Shown: positions 19,200-29,967, numbered from the stretch's first letter. The stretch is 64,000 bases of DNA from Thermoproteota archaeon (GCA_020832905.1 JAJHRG010000001.1:296617-360616); one strand, 5' to 3'. Numbers and translations: made by a program. Notes: generated by a model from the sequence alone, not told the origin.

Positions 19200-21329
19200 T
19201 TATAGTTTACTTACTTGTTCTTTTATTAGCTTTACTGTTTCAGGACCAATATGAGGTATTTTCATTAATAAAGAAGGTGATGCTTTTTTCAAATCTTCTA
19301 TAGTTTTAAAACCTGCAGTATATAAAGCTCTTGCTCTTACTCTTCCTATTCCTTTTAATGTTACAAGAGGAATAAGCTCTTCTTTTACTCCATTTTCTAT
19401 TCTTATGTATAATTTCATTAATGGATCTATTACTTCATTATAATTAAATAATTTTGCAAGCTCATAAGATGAATAAATAAGCCATTTTGCATTTTCAATA
19501 AATGAATATATATCTCCTGGACCAACATCAAATTTTTCAATTATTTTATCTTCATGAACTTCTTCTATCCAATCATTAAGCATTAATGCAACTTTTATTT
19601 TTTCTAGAAATGATATATATTCAGGAGTATCTTCATATGGAATTTCAAATGGAATAGAATAACTTTGAATAAATTTTGTTAACATAGGTATATCTTTTTT
19701 CTTTACAGGAAGTCCTAACATATCTGGTGTATTGCATATTAATATTAAATAATCTAGTGCATTTGTATTAGAATTAAAATTTTTAAGATGATTTCTTATT
19801 ATTATTGCTGATAATGGATCAATATATAATTCTGAAACTCTTCTTCCAAATCTTGTAGCCATTAATTTTCCTTTTCTTTCTTCTACTAAGTTTTCTTTTA
19901 TTAACATTTTTAATACTTCTAATATTCTTCTTTTAAATGAATGTAATCCATATTGAAATGCAAAAAGTGTTCTACTAAAGAAATCAAATAATTCTTCTTC
20001 ATAATTTGCTAATTTTGTTGCTATTACTGCGAGTACATGAGATCTTAATGAAGAAGAATTTCCTAATCTTGACCAAATTCTTTCTGGCTCAGCAAGGATA
20101 TATTCTTCAAATAGAAAATCTCTTTCTCTTTCACTTTTTGCTAATAATATTGCTTCTCCCTCTTTATCATATTTTGGTCTTCCAGCTCTTCCTGCCATTT
20201 GTTTTTCTTCCATTACTGAAATATTTACACTACCTACTCCAGGCTCATATCTCTTATAATCATATATAATAACTCTTCTTGCAGGAAGATTAACACCAGC
20301 AGCAAGTGTAGGTGTTGCACATATACATTTTATTAAGGATGAACGAAAAGCTCTTTCTATTATTCTTCTATGTTCATATGTTAATCCTGCATGATGAAAT
20401 GCTACACCATATGATACTAATTTTGAAAGTATTTCAGATACTCTATTTCTTTCTCCTATTTTTAGTATTTCTGATGATAATTCTAATAATTTCTTTTCTT
20501 CATCTACCTTAAGAAATTTTCTTACTGGTTCAGAGAGCTTTTTTGCTAATGATACTGCAGAAGCTCTACTTCCAGTAAATATTAATACTTGTCCACCTGA
20601 TCTTATTGAATCAATTGTTAGAGAAATTATTGGATCGTCATAAATTTCATTGATTTTTACAATACTTCCATCTTTAAATATAATATTATCTTTAAAGAAA
20701 ACACCTTCTTTTAATGGAACAGGTCTCCAATTACTAGTAACTAAAACTGCTTTTAACCATTCTGCTATTTCATCAGCATTTCTTATTGTTGCACTTAATC
20801 CAATAATTTGACATTCTGGATTTAATATTCTTAAAGAAGTAAGAAGAGTTTCTAATGTTGGTCCTCTTGAACTATCTCCTAGTAAATGTATTTCATCTGC
20901 AATTACAAGAGATATTCTATCTATCCAACTTGGTCTATGTCTTATTATAGAATCTGCTTTTTCATTTGTTGCAATAATAATATCATAGTTTACTAAAAAT
21001 GGTTCTATATTATCAAAATCTCCAGTTGATATTGTAACTTTAATTCCTATTTTCTCAAGAATTTTAAATTCTTCATATTTTTCATTTGCTAATGCTTTTA
21101 ATGGTAATAAATATAATACTTTTCCTCTTTTTTCTAGTACATGCTTAATAGCACAAATCATAGCAATAAGTGTTTTTCCAGCAGCAGTTGGAACTGATAA
21201 TAATAAGTTTTTTCCTTCTAATACATTTGCTTTTATAGCTTCTTCTTGAGGTGGATAAAGCTCATTTATTCCCATTTCTAATAATATTTCCTTTGCTACA
21301 TTAGGTATTGGTAATTCAGTTATCTTAAT
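19200..21329 (-). CDS. hel308: Hel308 (Ski2-like) DNA helicase; extended to an AUU start at 21329
   Basis: GINELYPPQEEAI, SVPTAAGKTLIA, ADEIHLLGD, QMAGRAGRP; N-terminal extension IKITELPIPNVAKEILLE is in frame behind SD GGAGGT. Confidence 0.9.
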   Translation of the reverse strand: MKITELPIPNVAKEILLEMGINELYPPQEEAIKANVLEGKNLLLSVPTAAGKTLIAMICAIKHVLEKRGKVLYLLPLKALANEKYEEFKILEKIGIKVTISTGDFDNIEPFLVNYDIIIATNEKADSIIRHRPSWIDRISLVIADEIHLLGDSSRGPTLETLLTSLRILNPECQIIGLSATIRNADEIAEWLKAVLVTSNWRPVPLKEGVFFKDNIIFKDGSIVKINEIYDDPIISLTIDSIRSGGQVLIFTGSRASAVSLAKKLSEPVRKFLKVDEEKKLLELSSEILKIGERNRVSEILSKLVSYGVAFHHAGLTYEHRRIIERAFRSSLIKCICATPTLAAGVNLPARRVIIYDYKRYEPGVGSVNISVMEEKQMAGRAGRPKYDKEGEAILLAKSERERDFLFEEYILAEPERIWSRLGNSSSLRSHVLAVIATKLANYEEELFDFFSRTLFAFQYGLHSFKRRILEVLKMLIKENLVEERKGKLMATRFGRRVSELYIDPLSAIIIRNHLKNFNSNTNALDYLILICNTPDMLGLPVKKKDIPMLTKFIQSYSIPFEIPYEDTPEYISFLEKIKVALMLNDWIEEVHEDKIIEKFDVGPGDIYSFIENAKWLIYSSYELAKLFNYNEVIDPLMKLYIRIENGVKEELIPLVTLKGIGRVRARALYTAGFKTIEDLKKASPSLLMKIPHIGPETVKLIKEQVSKL

Positions 21330-21342
21330 GAGTTAAAACCTC

Positions 21343-23400
21343 CTATGCTTTCTTTATATAACCAGGCTTTGCTTCATATATTATTCCTTCATTTATCCAT
21401 TTAATTAAAGCATTTTCAATAAAATTCCTTGAAAAACCTTCATTTTCAGCTCTAGATATAAATGCTTCTTTCTTTACTGGAGCCATATTATTCTCTTTCT
21501 CCATTGTTATTAATAAATCAAATAAAGCAGCTAATTTATCACTTATTGATTTTGGTCTTCCAACCATTATTGTATCTATATCAAGTTTTCCAGTAGTTCT
21601 ATCAATTCCTACTTGGAATAAGAATGATTTCATTAATTTTATTACAGGTTCTACATCTTCTTCTGTTACTTCTTTTTTTAATGCAAGTTTTGCTCTTGCT
21701 TCTGAAAGTCTAATTAATGATTCAAGTTGTCTTACAGTAATAGGAACTGGAGAATCGCTACCTTCTCCTTTCTTTCTCATTTCTAAAAAGAATTCCTGAA
21801 TTTTCTTAATTGCACCTTCAGTTAATACTGGTCTTATATTTTTTCTCACATAGTAAAAATACTTCTTTAAAAGATCTGGACTTATTGGTGGAGATTTTAC
21901 ACTTGAAGCTCCTTGATGAAGAGTTAGAATATGTTCACTCATTGCTCTATCTCTTGCTTCATCAGGTCTATCCATTAATGTAAATATTAAATCAAATCTT
22001 GAAATTATTGTAACTGGTAATTCTGAAAGATTTTCAGCTATAGAACGTTGTGGAACATATCTTCCAAATGTTGGATTTGCTGCTGCTAATATACTAGTTC
22101 TAGCATTTAGCTGAACAACAATTCCTGCTTTTGCTATACTTATTGTTTGTTGCTCCATAGCTTCATGTAATGCTACTCTATCTTCAGAACGCATTTTATC
22201 AATTTCATCTATACAAGCAAATCCCTTATCTGCTAATACCAATGCTCCTGCTTCAAGGAAAAATTCATGTGTTGTTTTATCTCTTACTACAGTAGCAGTT
22301 AATCCTGCAGCTGTAGAACCTTTTCCTGAAGTATAGATACCTCTTGGTGCAATTTTAGCTACATATTGAAGTAATTGTGATTTTGCAGTACCAGGATCTC
22401 CAACAAGTAATATATGAATATCTCCTCTAACTTTTACACCATCTGGCATTACTTTTGGTACTCCACCAGCTAATTGATATGCTATAGCTTCTTTAATTTC
22501 TTCATATCCATATATTGATGGTGCTATAGAAGCAAATATTTTTTGATATAGTAAAGGATCTTTAGAGAGTTCAATAATTGCTTTTTCATCTTCAGGTGTT
22601 ATTTCGATTTCTTCTAATCCTTTTTCAGAAATTTCTATATAATTAACATCAATATATGAAGAAAATGTTGCTATTTTACTTGCATCTTGTTTTGCTTTAA
22701 GTATTCCAATAACATATACTCTATCACCAGGTCTAATAGTATCAACAAGATCTTCTTGTAAAATACAATCTATAGATCTTGGAAGTCTACCAGGAGGTAG
22801 TTCTTCAGGTCTTTCTTGAAGTTGTATCATTTGCCAATCAACAAATGTAGACTCATCAGCTAATAACCTAAAGTTACCTCTTTTTTTACAATCTGGATTT
22901 GGACATTGAACTGGAGGTGTTAATACTATTCCAGTTTGTTCAACTTCAAATTTTTCTTTACATACTGGACATTGATATTTTGCAATTTTTACTAATTGCT
23001 TAGCAAATGAAGTTCTTGTTACTATACCTTCTACCATTACAAGTTTATTAATTAAAGAAGCTCTTAATGATCTTAATGGTGTAACTTCATCAAGTTTTCT
23101 AAATCTAGCTCTAAATTCTTTTACTTTTGCTGCATAATTCATATTAATTGTACGCATTACATCAGTTATAGCAAGATTAGCTTTTTGAATAACAACATTT
23201 GGATTTTCTTTTAATTCTTTTGCTAAATTAGCATCATAAGACATTAAATCTTCAAAATCTATTACTAATGATATTTTTCCTAGAGATGCCATTTGTGCTA
23301 TAGCATCTCTATATTTAAAATTTCCATTTCTATCTTGAAATGACTTAAAGAATTCTACAAATCTTTCTCTATAATCAATAGCTTCTTGAATTAACTCCAT
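21343..23400 (-). CDS. mcm: Replicative helicase MCM
   Basis: LVGDPGTAKSQLLQYVAKIAPRGIYTSGKGSTAAGLTA, ACIDEIDKM, SRFDLIFTL. Confidence 0.98.
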   Translation of the reverse strand: MELIQEAIDYRERFVEFFKSFQDRNGNFKYRDAIAQMASLGKISLVIDFEDLMSYDANLAKELKENPNVVIQKANLAITDVMRTINMNYAAKVKEFRARFRKLDEVTPLRSLRASLINKLVMVEGIVTRTSFAKQLVKIAKYQCPVCKEKFEVEQTGIVLTPPVQCPNPDCKKRGNFRLLADESTFVDWQMIQLQERPEELPPGRLPRSIDCILQEDLVDTIRPGDRVYVIGILKAKQDASKIATFSSYIDVNYIEISEKGLEEIEITPEDEKAIIELSKDPLLYQKIFASIAPSIYGYEEIKEAIAYQLAGGVPKVMPDGVKVRGDIHILLVGDPGTAKSQLLQYVAKIAPRGIYTSGKGSTAAGLTATVVRDKTTHEFFLEAGALVLADKGFACIDEIDKMRSEDRVALHEAMEQQTISIAKAGIVVQLNARTSILAAANPTFGRYVPQRSIAENLSELPVTIISRFDLIFTLMDRPDEARDRAMSEHILTLHQGASSVKSPPISPDLLKKYFYYVRKNIRPVLTEGAIKKIQEFFLEMRKKGEGSDSPVPITVRQLESLIRLSEARAKLALKKEVTEEDVEPVIKLMKSFLFQVGIDRTTGKLDIDTIMVGRPKSISDKLAALFDLLITMEKENNMAPVKKEAFISRAENEGFSRNFIENALIKWINEGIIYEAKPGYIKKA

Positions 23401-24002
23401 TATTCTACACCTTCTGTTAAAATTTTATTCCTCCATTCCTCAATTTCTGAATGTAATAATTGAAATAAAGCATTCTCTTCAGGTTCAAGCATATCAATTA
23501 TTGATTTTGATGGATATTTTTCAAAACATAAACGTAATATTTTTTGAAGTCTACAGTTTATTAAATCTAACGCTTTCATAAGAACTTGCTTTTGTTCATT
23601 TATTATTGTAGCTGTTGGATTTTTTCTTACACTTTCATTTAATCTTTTAATAAGTTCTCTTAATTTTGGATAAAACTTTTCAGGAAGTTTACAAAGTGTT
23701 TCTACTCTTTCTTCATTCCATGCTAATTTTATTATATCACTTGACTTTAATAAATCTTCATTTTTTATCTTTACATATCCTTCTTCTTCAAGTATTTTTG
23801 CTGCCCATCTTGGTATTTTTATTTCTTTTTCTTTAACTATTGAACCATAATCTTCTCCTTCTATAATAAGCTTTGGAATAGGTTTTTGGAATACAACTTC
23901 TATAAGATCCTCTTCATAAAGAAATTGATTATCTTTTATCTCTTCATAAGCTTTTTTAATCATTTTTCTCACATTACTTTTAACAAAACAGAAATATAAC
24001 AA
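23400..24002 (-). CDS. GINS complex subunit
   Basis: Adjacent to mcm (1-bp overlap); IPRWAAKILEEEGYVKI and helical domain typical of archaeal GINS. Confidence 0.75.
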   Translation of the reverse strand: MLYFCFVKSNVRKMIKKAYEEIKDNQFLYEEDLIEVVFQKPIPKLIIEGEDYGSIVKEKEIKIPRWAAKILEEEGYVKIKNEDLLKSSDIIKLAWNEERVETLCKLPEKFYPKLRELIKRLNESVRKNPTATIINEQKQVLMKALDLINCRLQKILRLCFEKYPSKSIIDMLEPEENALFQLLHSEIEEWRNKILTEGVE

Positions 24003-24057
24003 TTTAGATTGAAGATAGTTAAATACTTGTTTTATTTTATAGTATTAGGGGTATAAA

Positions 24058-25035
24058 ATGTCCTCAGCTAGATCAATTAAAGAAATAATGTGGACTGAAA
24101 AGTATAGACCAAAAACTCTTGATGAAATAGTAAATCAGGAAGAAGTTGTAGAAAGATTAAAGAGATTTGTTAAGGAAAGATCAATGCCTCACTGTCTTTT
24201 TGCAGGTCCACCTGGTACTGGAAAAACAACAGCAGCTATGGCATTAGCTATGGATTTATTTGGAAAGGATTTTCATAAGAATTATTTAGAGTTAAATGCA
24301 AGTGATGAAAGAGGAATTGATGTTATAAGAACTACAGTAAAAGAATTTGCAAGAACTATTAGTATGGGTGATGTACCTTTTAAGATATTAGTACTAGATG
24401 AAGCTGATAATATGACAGCAGATGCTCAACAAGCTTTAAGAAGAACAATGGAGATGTATACTTCAACATGTAGATTTATTCTTGCATGTAACTATTATAC
24501 AAAAATAATTGAGCCTATTCAATCAAGATGTGCACTCTTTAGATTTATGCCATTAAAACCTGAGGATATTAAGGCTAGAGTTAAGTACATATGTGATATG
24601 GAAGGTGTAGAAATAACACAAGATGGTATGGAAGCATTAATTTATATTGGAAATGGAGATTTAAGAAAAGTAATAAATACATTACAAGCTGCTGCAGCTT
24701 TAGGAAAAAAAGTTGATGAGCAAGCTGTATATAAAGTTTCAGGAAGAGTAAATCCTAAAGAATTAAGAGTTGTTTTAGAAAAAGCTTTAGCAGGAGATTT
24801 TAGAACTGCACAAAATGAATTAATTAAGCTTTTAATTGAATATGGACTTTCTGGTCTTGATATTATAAAACAACTACATAGAGAAGTAATAATGTTAGAT
24901 GTTGATGAAAAAACAAAATTAAAATTAGTAGAAATATTAGGAGAGACTGAATATAGAATTCTTGAAGGAGGAACTGATGATATACAATTAAATGCAATGA
25001 TTGCAAAAATTGCTTTAATAGGTGGAGGAAAGTAA
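24058..25035 (+). CDS. rfcS: Replication factor C small subunit
   Basis: WTEKYRPKTLDEIVNQEEVVERLK, FAGPPGTGKTTAA, LDEADNMTADAQQALRRTME. Confidence 0.98.
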   Translation: MSSARSIKEIMWTEKYRPKTLDEIVNQEEVVERLKRFVKERSMPHCLFAGPPGTGKTTAAMALAMDLFGKDFHKNYLELNASDERGIDVIRTTVKEFARTISMGDVPFKILVLDEADNMTADAQQALRRTMEMYTSTCRFILACNYYTKIIEPIQSRCALFRFMPLKPEDIKARVKYICDMEGVEITQDGMEALIYIGNGDLRKVINTLQAAAALGKKVDEQAVYKVSGRVNPKELRVVLEKALAGDFRTAQNELIKLLIEYGLSGLDIIKQLHREVIMLDVDEKTKLKLVEILGETEYRILEGGTDDIQLNAMIAKIALIGGGK

Positions 25036-25039
25036 GCTA

Positions 25040-26188
25040 ATGGTACCTTGGACTGAAAGATTTAAACCAAATTCTTTACAAGAAATAGTAGGAAATTATA
25101 ATGCTGCATTAGAATTACTAGAGTGGATTAAGTCTTATTTATCTGGAAAAACTGATAAAAAAGCAGTATTACTTTATGGTCCACCTGGTACTGGAAAAAC
25201 ATTATCTGTTCACTTAATTGCTAAAACTCTTAATTTAGAGTTATTAGAAATGAATGCAAGTGATTTTAGAACTGAAGAAATAATAGAATCAATTGCTGGT
25301 GGAGCATCACTTCAGTCTTCTTTATTTGGAAAAAAAGGAAAAATTATTCTTTTTGATGAAGTTGATGGTATATCAGGAAGAGAAGATAAAGGTGGAATTG
25401 CTGCAATTAAAAAAATAATTGAAATTTCAAGATTTCCTGTTGTATTAATAGCAAATGATCCTTGGGATCCAAAACTTAAAGAACTAAGAGAATTATGTCA
25501 TATGATAAAATTCAATAGAATAAAAACACCAAGTATTGTTGCAAGACTTAAAAGAATAGCTCAATTAGCTGGTATAAATGCTGAAGAAGGAGCTTTGAGA
25601 AGAATAGCAGAAATAGCTAATGGAGATATGAGAGCTGCAATTAATGATTTTCAAATGCTTTCTGAAGGTAAAAAATATTTAAGAGAAAGTGATGTTGTAA
25701 AACTATATCCTAGAGCTCAGGAATTAGAAATTTTTGAAGTTTTAAAGGGAATTTTCTCAGCTAATACTATATTAAAAGCTAAAATTGCTGCTGAAAATTC
25801 AGCTGTAGATTTAGATCTACTAATGCAATGGTTAAATGAAAATATTCCTAATCAATATACAACACCTGAAGAAAGAGCAGAAGCATATGATTGGTTTTCT
25901 AAAGCTGATGTCTTTTTAAATAGAGCAAAAAGAAAACAAATGTGGGACTTAATGAGTTATGCAATAGAACTTGCAGTAGGAGGTGCTGCACTAGCAAAAA
26001 GAACTCCTTATAGATTTACAAAGTATTCATTTCCTAGAATAATTTCCTTATTAAGTCAAAATAAAGAAGAAAGAGAAAAGAAAAAAGCAGAATTAAAAGC
26101 ATTAGCAAAAGAACTTCATGTATCTACAAGAAAATTATTATCAGAATATCTTCCATATATTAAAATTATTTGTAATAAGGAGCTCTAA
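25040..26188 (+). CDS. rfcL: Replication factor C large subunit
   Basis: VPWTERFKPNSLQEIVGN, LLYGPPGTGKTLSVHLIA, FDEVDGI; ATG at 25040 preferred over GTG 25022. Confidence 0.97.
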   Translation: MVPWTERFKPNSLQEIVGNYNAALELLEWIKSYLSGKTDKKAVLLYGPPGTGKTLSVHLIAKTLNLELLEMNASDFRTEEIIESIAGGASLQSSLFGKKGKIILFDEVDGISGREDKGGIAAIKKIIEISRFPVVLIANDPWDPKLKELRELCHMIKFNRIKTPSIVARLKRIAQLAGINAEEGALRRIAEIANGDMRAAINDFQMLSEGKKYLRESDVVKLYPRAQELEIFEVLKGIFSANTILKAKIAAENSAVDLDLLMQWLNENIPNQYTTPEERAEAYDWFSKADVFLNRAKRKQMWDLMSYAIELAVGGAALAKRTPYRFTKYSFPRIISLLSQNKEEREKKKAELKALAKELHVSTRKLLSEYLPYIKIICNKEL

Positions 26189-27065
26189 GCATTACTGCTT
26201 TTATAAATAGCTTTTCTATTTCTTCATCAGAAGCTCCATTTCTCATTGGAGTAAGAATATCTACTAAATTATCATTTCTCATTAAACATGGTTTTATCTT
26301 TCCATCACTTGTTATTCTTATTCTAGAACATTTTTTACAAAAATTAGGATATGTAGGTCTTACAACTTCAATAGGAATTCCATTTACCACATATACTTTT
26401 CTATCATTCATATCCTCTCTTACTATTACTTCTTCAGCTAAATTTTCAAGTATTTTTTCAATAAATGATAAATCAATATAATGTTTTTCAAAGAAATCAT
26501 CATTTATATTTAATTTTTCTAATTCTATTAGCTGTAAACTACATCTTAGAGAAGAAGCAAAATTAATAAATTCATAAATTTCATTATCATTTATTCCTTT
26601 CATTATAACAGTATTTATTTTTACATTCATACCTTTTCTTATAGCACTATGAACTCCAGATATTACATCTAATAAATTTCCACCAGTTATATAAGAATAA
26701 ACATGAGGATTTAAACTTGGAATTGAAATATTTAATCTTCTTAAACCTGCTCTAAATAATTCATCTATTTTATTATTCAGTAAAGAACCATTGGTTGTAA
26801 TAGCAACATCTTCTAATCCTATATCAATAGTTTTCTTAATGATTTCTCCTATATCATCTCTTATAAGAGGTTCTCCTCCAGTAAATTTTACTCTTCTAAT
26901 ACCCATATTTTTAGCAATTTTTATTATTCTTATAATTTCTTCACATTTCATTTCTCTTGATGATTTTTCTTCACCTTCATGATGACAATACTTACAATTA
27001 AGATTACATCTTTGAGTAATACTAATTCGTAATCCAGTAATTTTCCTATTATAAGGATCTATCAT
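26166..27065 (-). CDS. moaA: GTP 3',8-cyclase MoaA
   Basis: RISITQRCNLNCKYCHHEG radical SAM motif, FTGGEPL, CxxC...CL C-terminal cluster. Confidence 0.93.
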   Translation of the reverse strand: MIDPYNRKITGLRISITQRCNLNCKYCHHEGEEKSSREMKCEEIIRIIKIAKNMGIRRVKFTGGEPLIRDDIGEIIKKTIDIGLEDVAITTNGSLLNNKIDELFRAGLRRLNISIPSLNPHVYSYITGGNLLDVISGVHSAIRKGMNVKINTVIMKGINDNEIYEFINFASSLRCSLQLIELEKLNINDDFFEKHYIDLSFIEKILENLAEEVIVREDMNDRKVYVVNGIPIEVVRPTYPNFCKKCSRIRITSDGKIKPCLMRNDNLVDILTPMRNGASDEEIEKLFIKAVMLRAPYYK

Positions 27066-27549
27066 TCTTTATCCTCTCTATATATGAAATTATAAATTCT
27101 GAAATTATTTTTGGATCATTTTTAAGTATTGGAATATTAAGATTTTTTATTTCAATATCTGATATTATTCCAATTACATTTGGAATTTTTTCAATTTCTT
27201 TTATTTCATTTTGATTCTTTATTATCATAAGCTTAGGATATTTAGAATTTTTAAATCCTTCACATATTATTAAATCAGGTTTTATTTTATATAAAATCTT
27301 TATTACATCTTTTTTATTTGAAAAATACATTATTGCATTATTTTCAACTTTTGAAATAATAGCAGAAATAAAAGCTCCAGCTTTTCTATATCTCCAAGTA
27401 TCTTTTTCATAATCATTTACTACTTTATGAGAAGAATGTTTTATTACACATATTTTTAAGTTTTTAAGATTTTCTAAAATACCTTCTATTATTGTTGTTT
27501 TTCCATAATTTCTTTTAGGTGAAGAAATACATATTATTGGAATTTTCAT
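27049..27549 (-). CDS. mobB: Molybdopterin-guanine dinucleotide biosynthesis protein MobB
   Basis: SSPKRNYGKTTIIEGIL, VIKHSSHKV, DLIICEGFKNSKYPKL. Confidence 0.88.
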   Translation of the reverse strand: MKIPIICISSPKRNYGKTTIIEGILENLKNLKICVIKHSSHKVVNDYEKDTWRYRKAGAFISAIISKVENNAIMYFSNKKDVIKILYKIKPDLIICEGFKNSKYPKLMIIKNQNEIKEIEKIPNVIGIISDIEIKNLNIPILKNDPKIISEFIISYIERIKNDRSL

Positions 27550-28076
27550 TAATATTCACGCATCATTTTTATTAAATGTGGTGCTTCAGGTATTATTATC
27601 TTCTCTAATGCAAGTTTTATTGCTTTTGGTGATCCTGGTAAGATAAATATAAGCTTATTATTCTTAGTACCAGCAATTGCTCTTGATGCTATAGCTGAAG
27701 TTCCAATTTCACTATATGAAAGAAATCTAAATAATTCTCCAAATCCTGGTAATATTTTTTCAAATATTGGTAAAATTGCTTCTACACTTACATCTTTTTT
27801 ACTTATTCCTGTCCCCCCACTTACTATAATAACATCTATTTCTGGATTATTAATTAGAGATTCTACTTTTTCTCTTATTGTTTTTAAATCATTTGGAAGA
27901 TAAATCTTATCAATAACTTTATTTCCATTGCTAACTATTATATCTTCAGCAATTTTTCCACTTATATCTTCAAATTTTTCATTTCTTATAATTTTTGAAT
28001 AAATATTATCACTTGTTATTATTATTAAATAATTTAATTTCTTTGGTAAATTAACGTGATGATTCAAATTTACCAC
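27549..28076 (-). CDS. moaB: MoaB/MogA molybdopterin adenylyltransferase
   Basis: VIIVSGGTGISKKDVSVEAI, FILPGSPKAIKLAL. Confidence 0.92.
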   Translation of the reverse strand: MVNLNHHVNLPKKLNYLIIITSDNIYSKIIRNEKFEDISGKIAEDIIVSNGNKVIDKIYLPNDLKTIREKVESLINNPEIDVIIVSGGTGISKKDVSVEAILPIFEKILPGFGELFRFLSYSEIGTSAIASRAIAGTKNNKLIFILPGSPKAIKLALEKIIIPEAPHLIKMMREY

Positions 28077-28501
28077 TTACTTTTTTCAATTACTTTAATT
28101 TCTTTTATTAATGTATTAGGATATTGACCTTTTTCATCTTTTTCATATTTTTTTACCATATCCCATATTGTTAATAATGCAACAGAGACTCCTGTTAATG
28201 CTTCCATTTCTACACCTGTTTTTGCATTAGTTCTTACTACTGATAATACTTCTATTTCACTTTCTTTAATATTAAATTCTATTGATATGTACTCTATGGG
28301 AATTGGATGACATAATGGTATTATTTCTGATGTACGCTTAATAGCTTGAATTGCTGCTATTTTTGCTATTGTAATAACATCACCTTTTTCTATAGCATTT
28401 CTTTTTATTAATTCAATTGTTTCTTTTTTTAAAATAATTTTACCAATTGCTTTTGCTTCTCTCATTACTACTTCTTTATGACTAATATCTACCATACTCA
28501 T
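28070..28501 (-). CDS. moaC: Cyclic pyranopterin monophosphate synthase MoaC
   Basis: MVDISHKEVVMREAKAIG, IPLCHPIPIEYI, GVEMEALTGVSVALLTIWDMVK. Confidence 0.96.
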   Translation of the reverse strand: MSMVDISHKEVVMREAKAIGKIILKKETIELIKRNAIEKGDVITIAKIAAIQAIKRTSEIIPLCHPIPIEYISIEFNIKESEIEVLSVVRTNAKTGVEMEALTGVSVALLTIWDMVKKYEKDEKGQYPNTLIKEIKVIEKSKW

Positions 28502-28506
28502 TTTTA

Positions 28507-28767
28507 TTACCTCTTAAAAGAATTAAATAAATTCTTAATAGCTTGAGCTTTTGCATGATCTTTTCTTAATCTAAATATTCTTATTCTACCAAATCTTTTT
28601 TCTTCTACAATTCCCATTTCACAAAGTTTCTTCAAATGTGCACAAGTTGTAGCATGATTTAATCCAGTCTTCTTCGTTATAGCTGAAATATTTAATTCTT
28701 CTTTTTCAGCAAGAACTTTAAGTATTTTTACTCTTCCTTTTGATGAAAAAATTTCTTCTACTGACAT
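28507..28767 (-). CDS. ArsR-like winged-helix protein
   Basis: SSKGRVKILKVLAEKEELNISAITKKTGLNHATTCAHLKKLCEMGIVEEKRF. Confidence 0.85.
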   Translation of the reverse strand: MSVEEIFSSKGRVKILKVLAEKEELNISAITKKTGLNHATTCAHLKKLCEMGIVEEKRFGRIRIFRLRKDHAKAQAIKNLFNSFKR

Positions 28768-29939
28768 TATTTTTCACTACTTAATATTGATTCTAATTTT
28801 TCAGCTGGTATTCCTGTAAGACTTATTATTGTAGTTCTCCCTTTAGTATTTACCACTTTAGCTTGAATAATACCAATATTTTTTAAATTTTGAACATATT
28901 CCCATAATTGAGTATGTTTTCTTGGTTCTATTTTCTTATTTTCACATATCATATTATAAACAGATTCAACTTCTCCCATACTTGTATATGTATTTTTACT
29001 TTTCTTTAGAATACTTGCTATTGAAAGTAATAATAATTTTTCATGTAATGATAATTCTAATATTATATTTATTGGGAAAGGAAAAACATCTGATTGTGCT
29101 TTCCTTACATGCTCAGGTAATATTTTATTAGATCCATCAGCATCTGCATATTTTCCTGCTCTCCAAAGTAATTCAAGTGCATATCTTGCATCACCTCTTG
29201 AAGCAGCTATTTCAGCAATCATATTTAAAACATCATCATCAATAACACCTTCCTTTAATGCTTCTTTACTTCTTAGTTTTATAATATCAAATAATTGATT
29301 TGAAGTATATGGATCAAATTTTACTATATTATGAAGTAATGTACTTTGAATTGATCTATCTATTTCATATAGTAAATTTAAATTTCTAGTAATTAGCATT
29401 ATACTTATTCTTTGCTTTCTATTAATATATTCATCAGCAATACGTGATAAAAAATAAAGTAGTGTTTCATTTTCTATTATAAAATCAATTTCATCTAAAG
29501 TTAATAAAATATATGAATTATTTTCTTCTAGATAATCCCATATTAAGTTAAAAAGTTCTTGAGCTGAAAGTCCTCTATTTGGAATACTTGGTATTAAGCT
29601 TTGAGCAATTTTTCTTATTATAAGAAAGAAAGTTCTATCTTTATAACAATTTATATGAACATATCTTAAGTTAATTTTTCTTTCTTTTGCAATATTCTCC
29701 ATAGTAATACCAAATCTTTTTGCTACAGCAGTTTTTCCAACTCCTATATCACCTACTAATATAGCTCTTTGTAAAGTAGATCCAGGAGAATCAATCATTA
29801 CTCTAAATAATCTAGTTAAAGCTCTTATTTGTTCTTCACGATGAACTAAATTTAATGGTACATAATCTGGAAAAAGAACAGCTTCATTTTTAAATACAGT
29901 TGGTTTTTCTAATTCTTTTATTATAATATCATATGTCAT
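28767..29939 (-). CDS. cdc6: Orc1/Cdc6 origin recognition protein
   Basis: PLNLVHREEQIRALTRLF, LVGDIGVGKTAVAKRFG, LTLDEIDFII, GDARYALELLWRAG. Confidence 0.95.
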   Translation of the reverse strand: MTYDIIIKELEKPTVFKNEAVLFPDYVPLNLVHREEQIRALTRLFRVMIDSPGSTLQRAILVGDIGVGKTAVAKRFGITMENIAKERKINLRYVHINCYKDRTFFLIIRKIAQSLIPSIPNRGLSAQELFNLIWDYLEENNSYILLTLDEIDFIIENETLLYFLSRIADEYINRKQRISIMLITRNLNLLYEIDRSIQSTLLHNIVKFDPYTSNQLFDIIKLRSKEALKEGVIDDDVLNMIAEIAASRGDARYALELLWRAGKYADADGSNKILPEHVRKAQSDVFPFPINIILELSLHEKLLLLSIASILKKSKNTYTSMGEVESVYNMICENKKIEPRKHTQLWEYVQNLKNIGIIQAKVVNTKGRTTIISLTGIPAEKLESILSSEK

Positions 29940-29967
29940 ATCAATTATTAATTAGCTTTTAGAAAAT

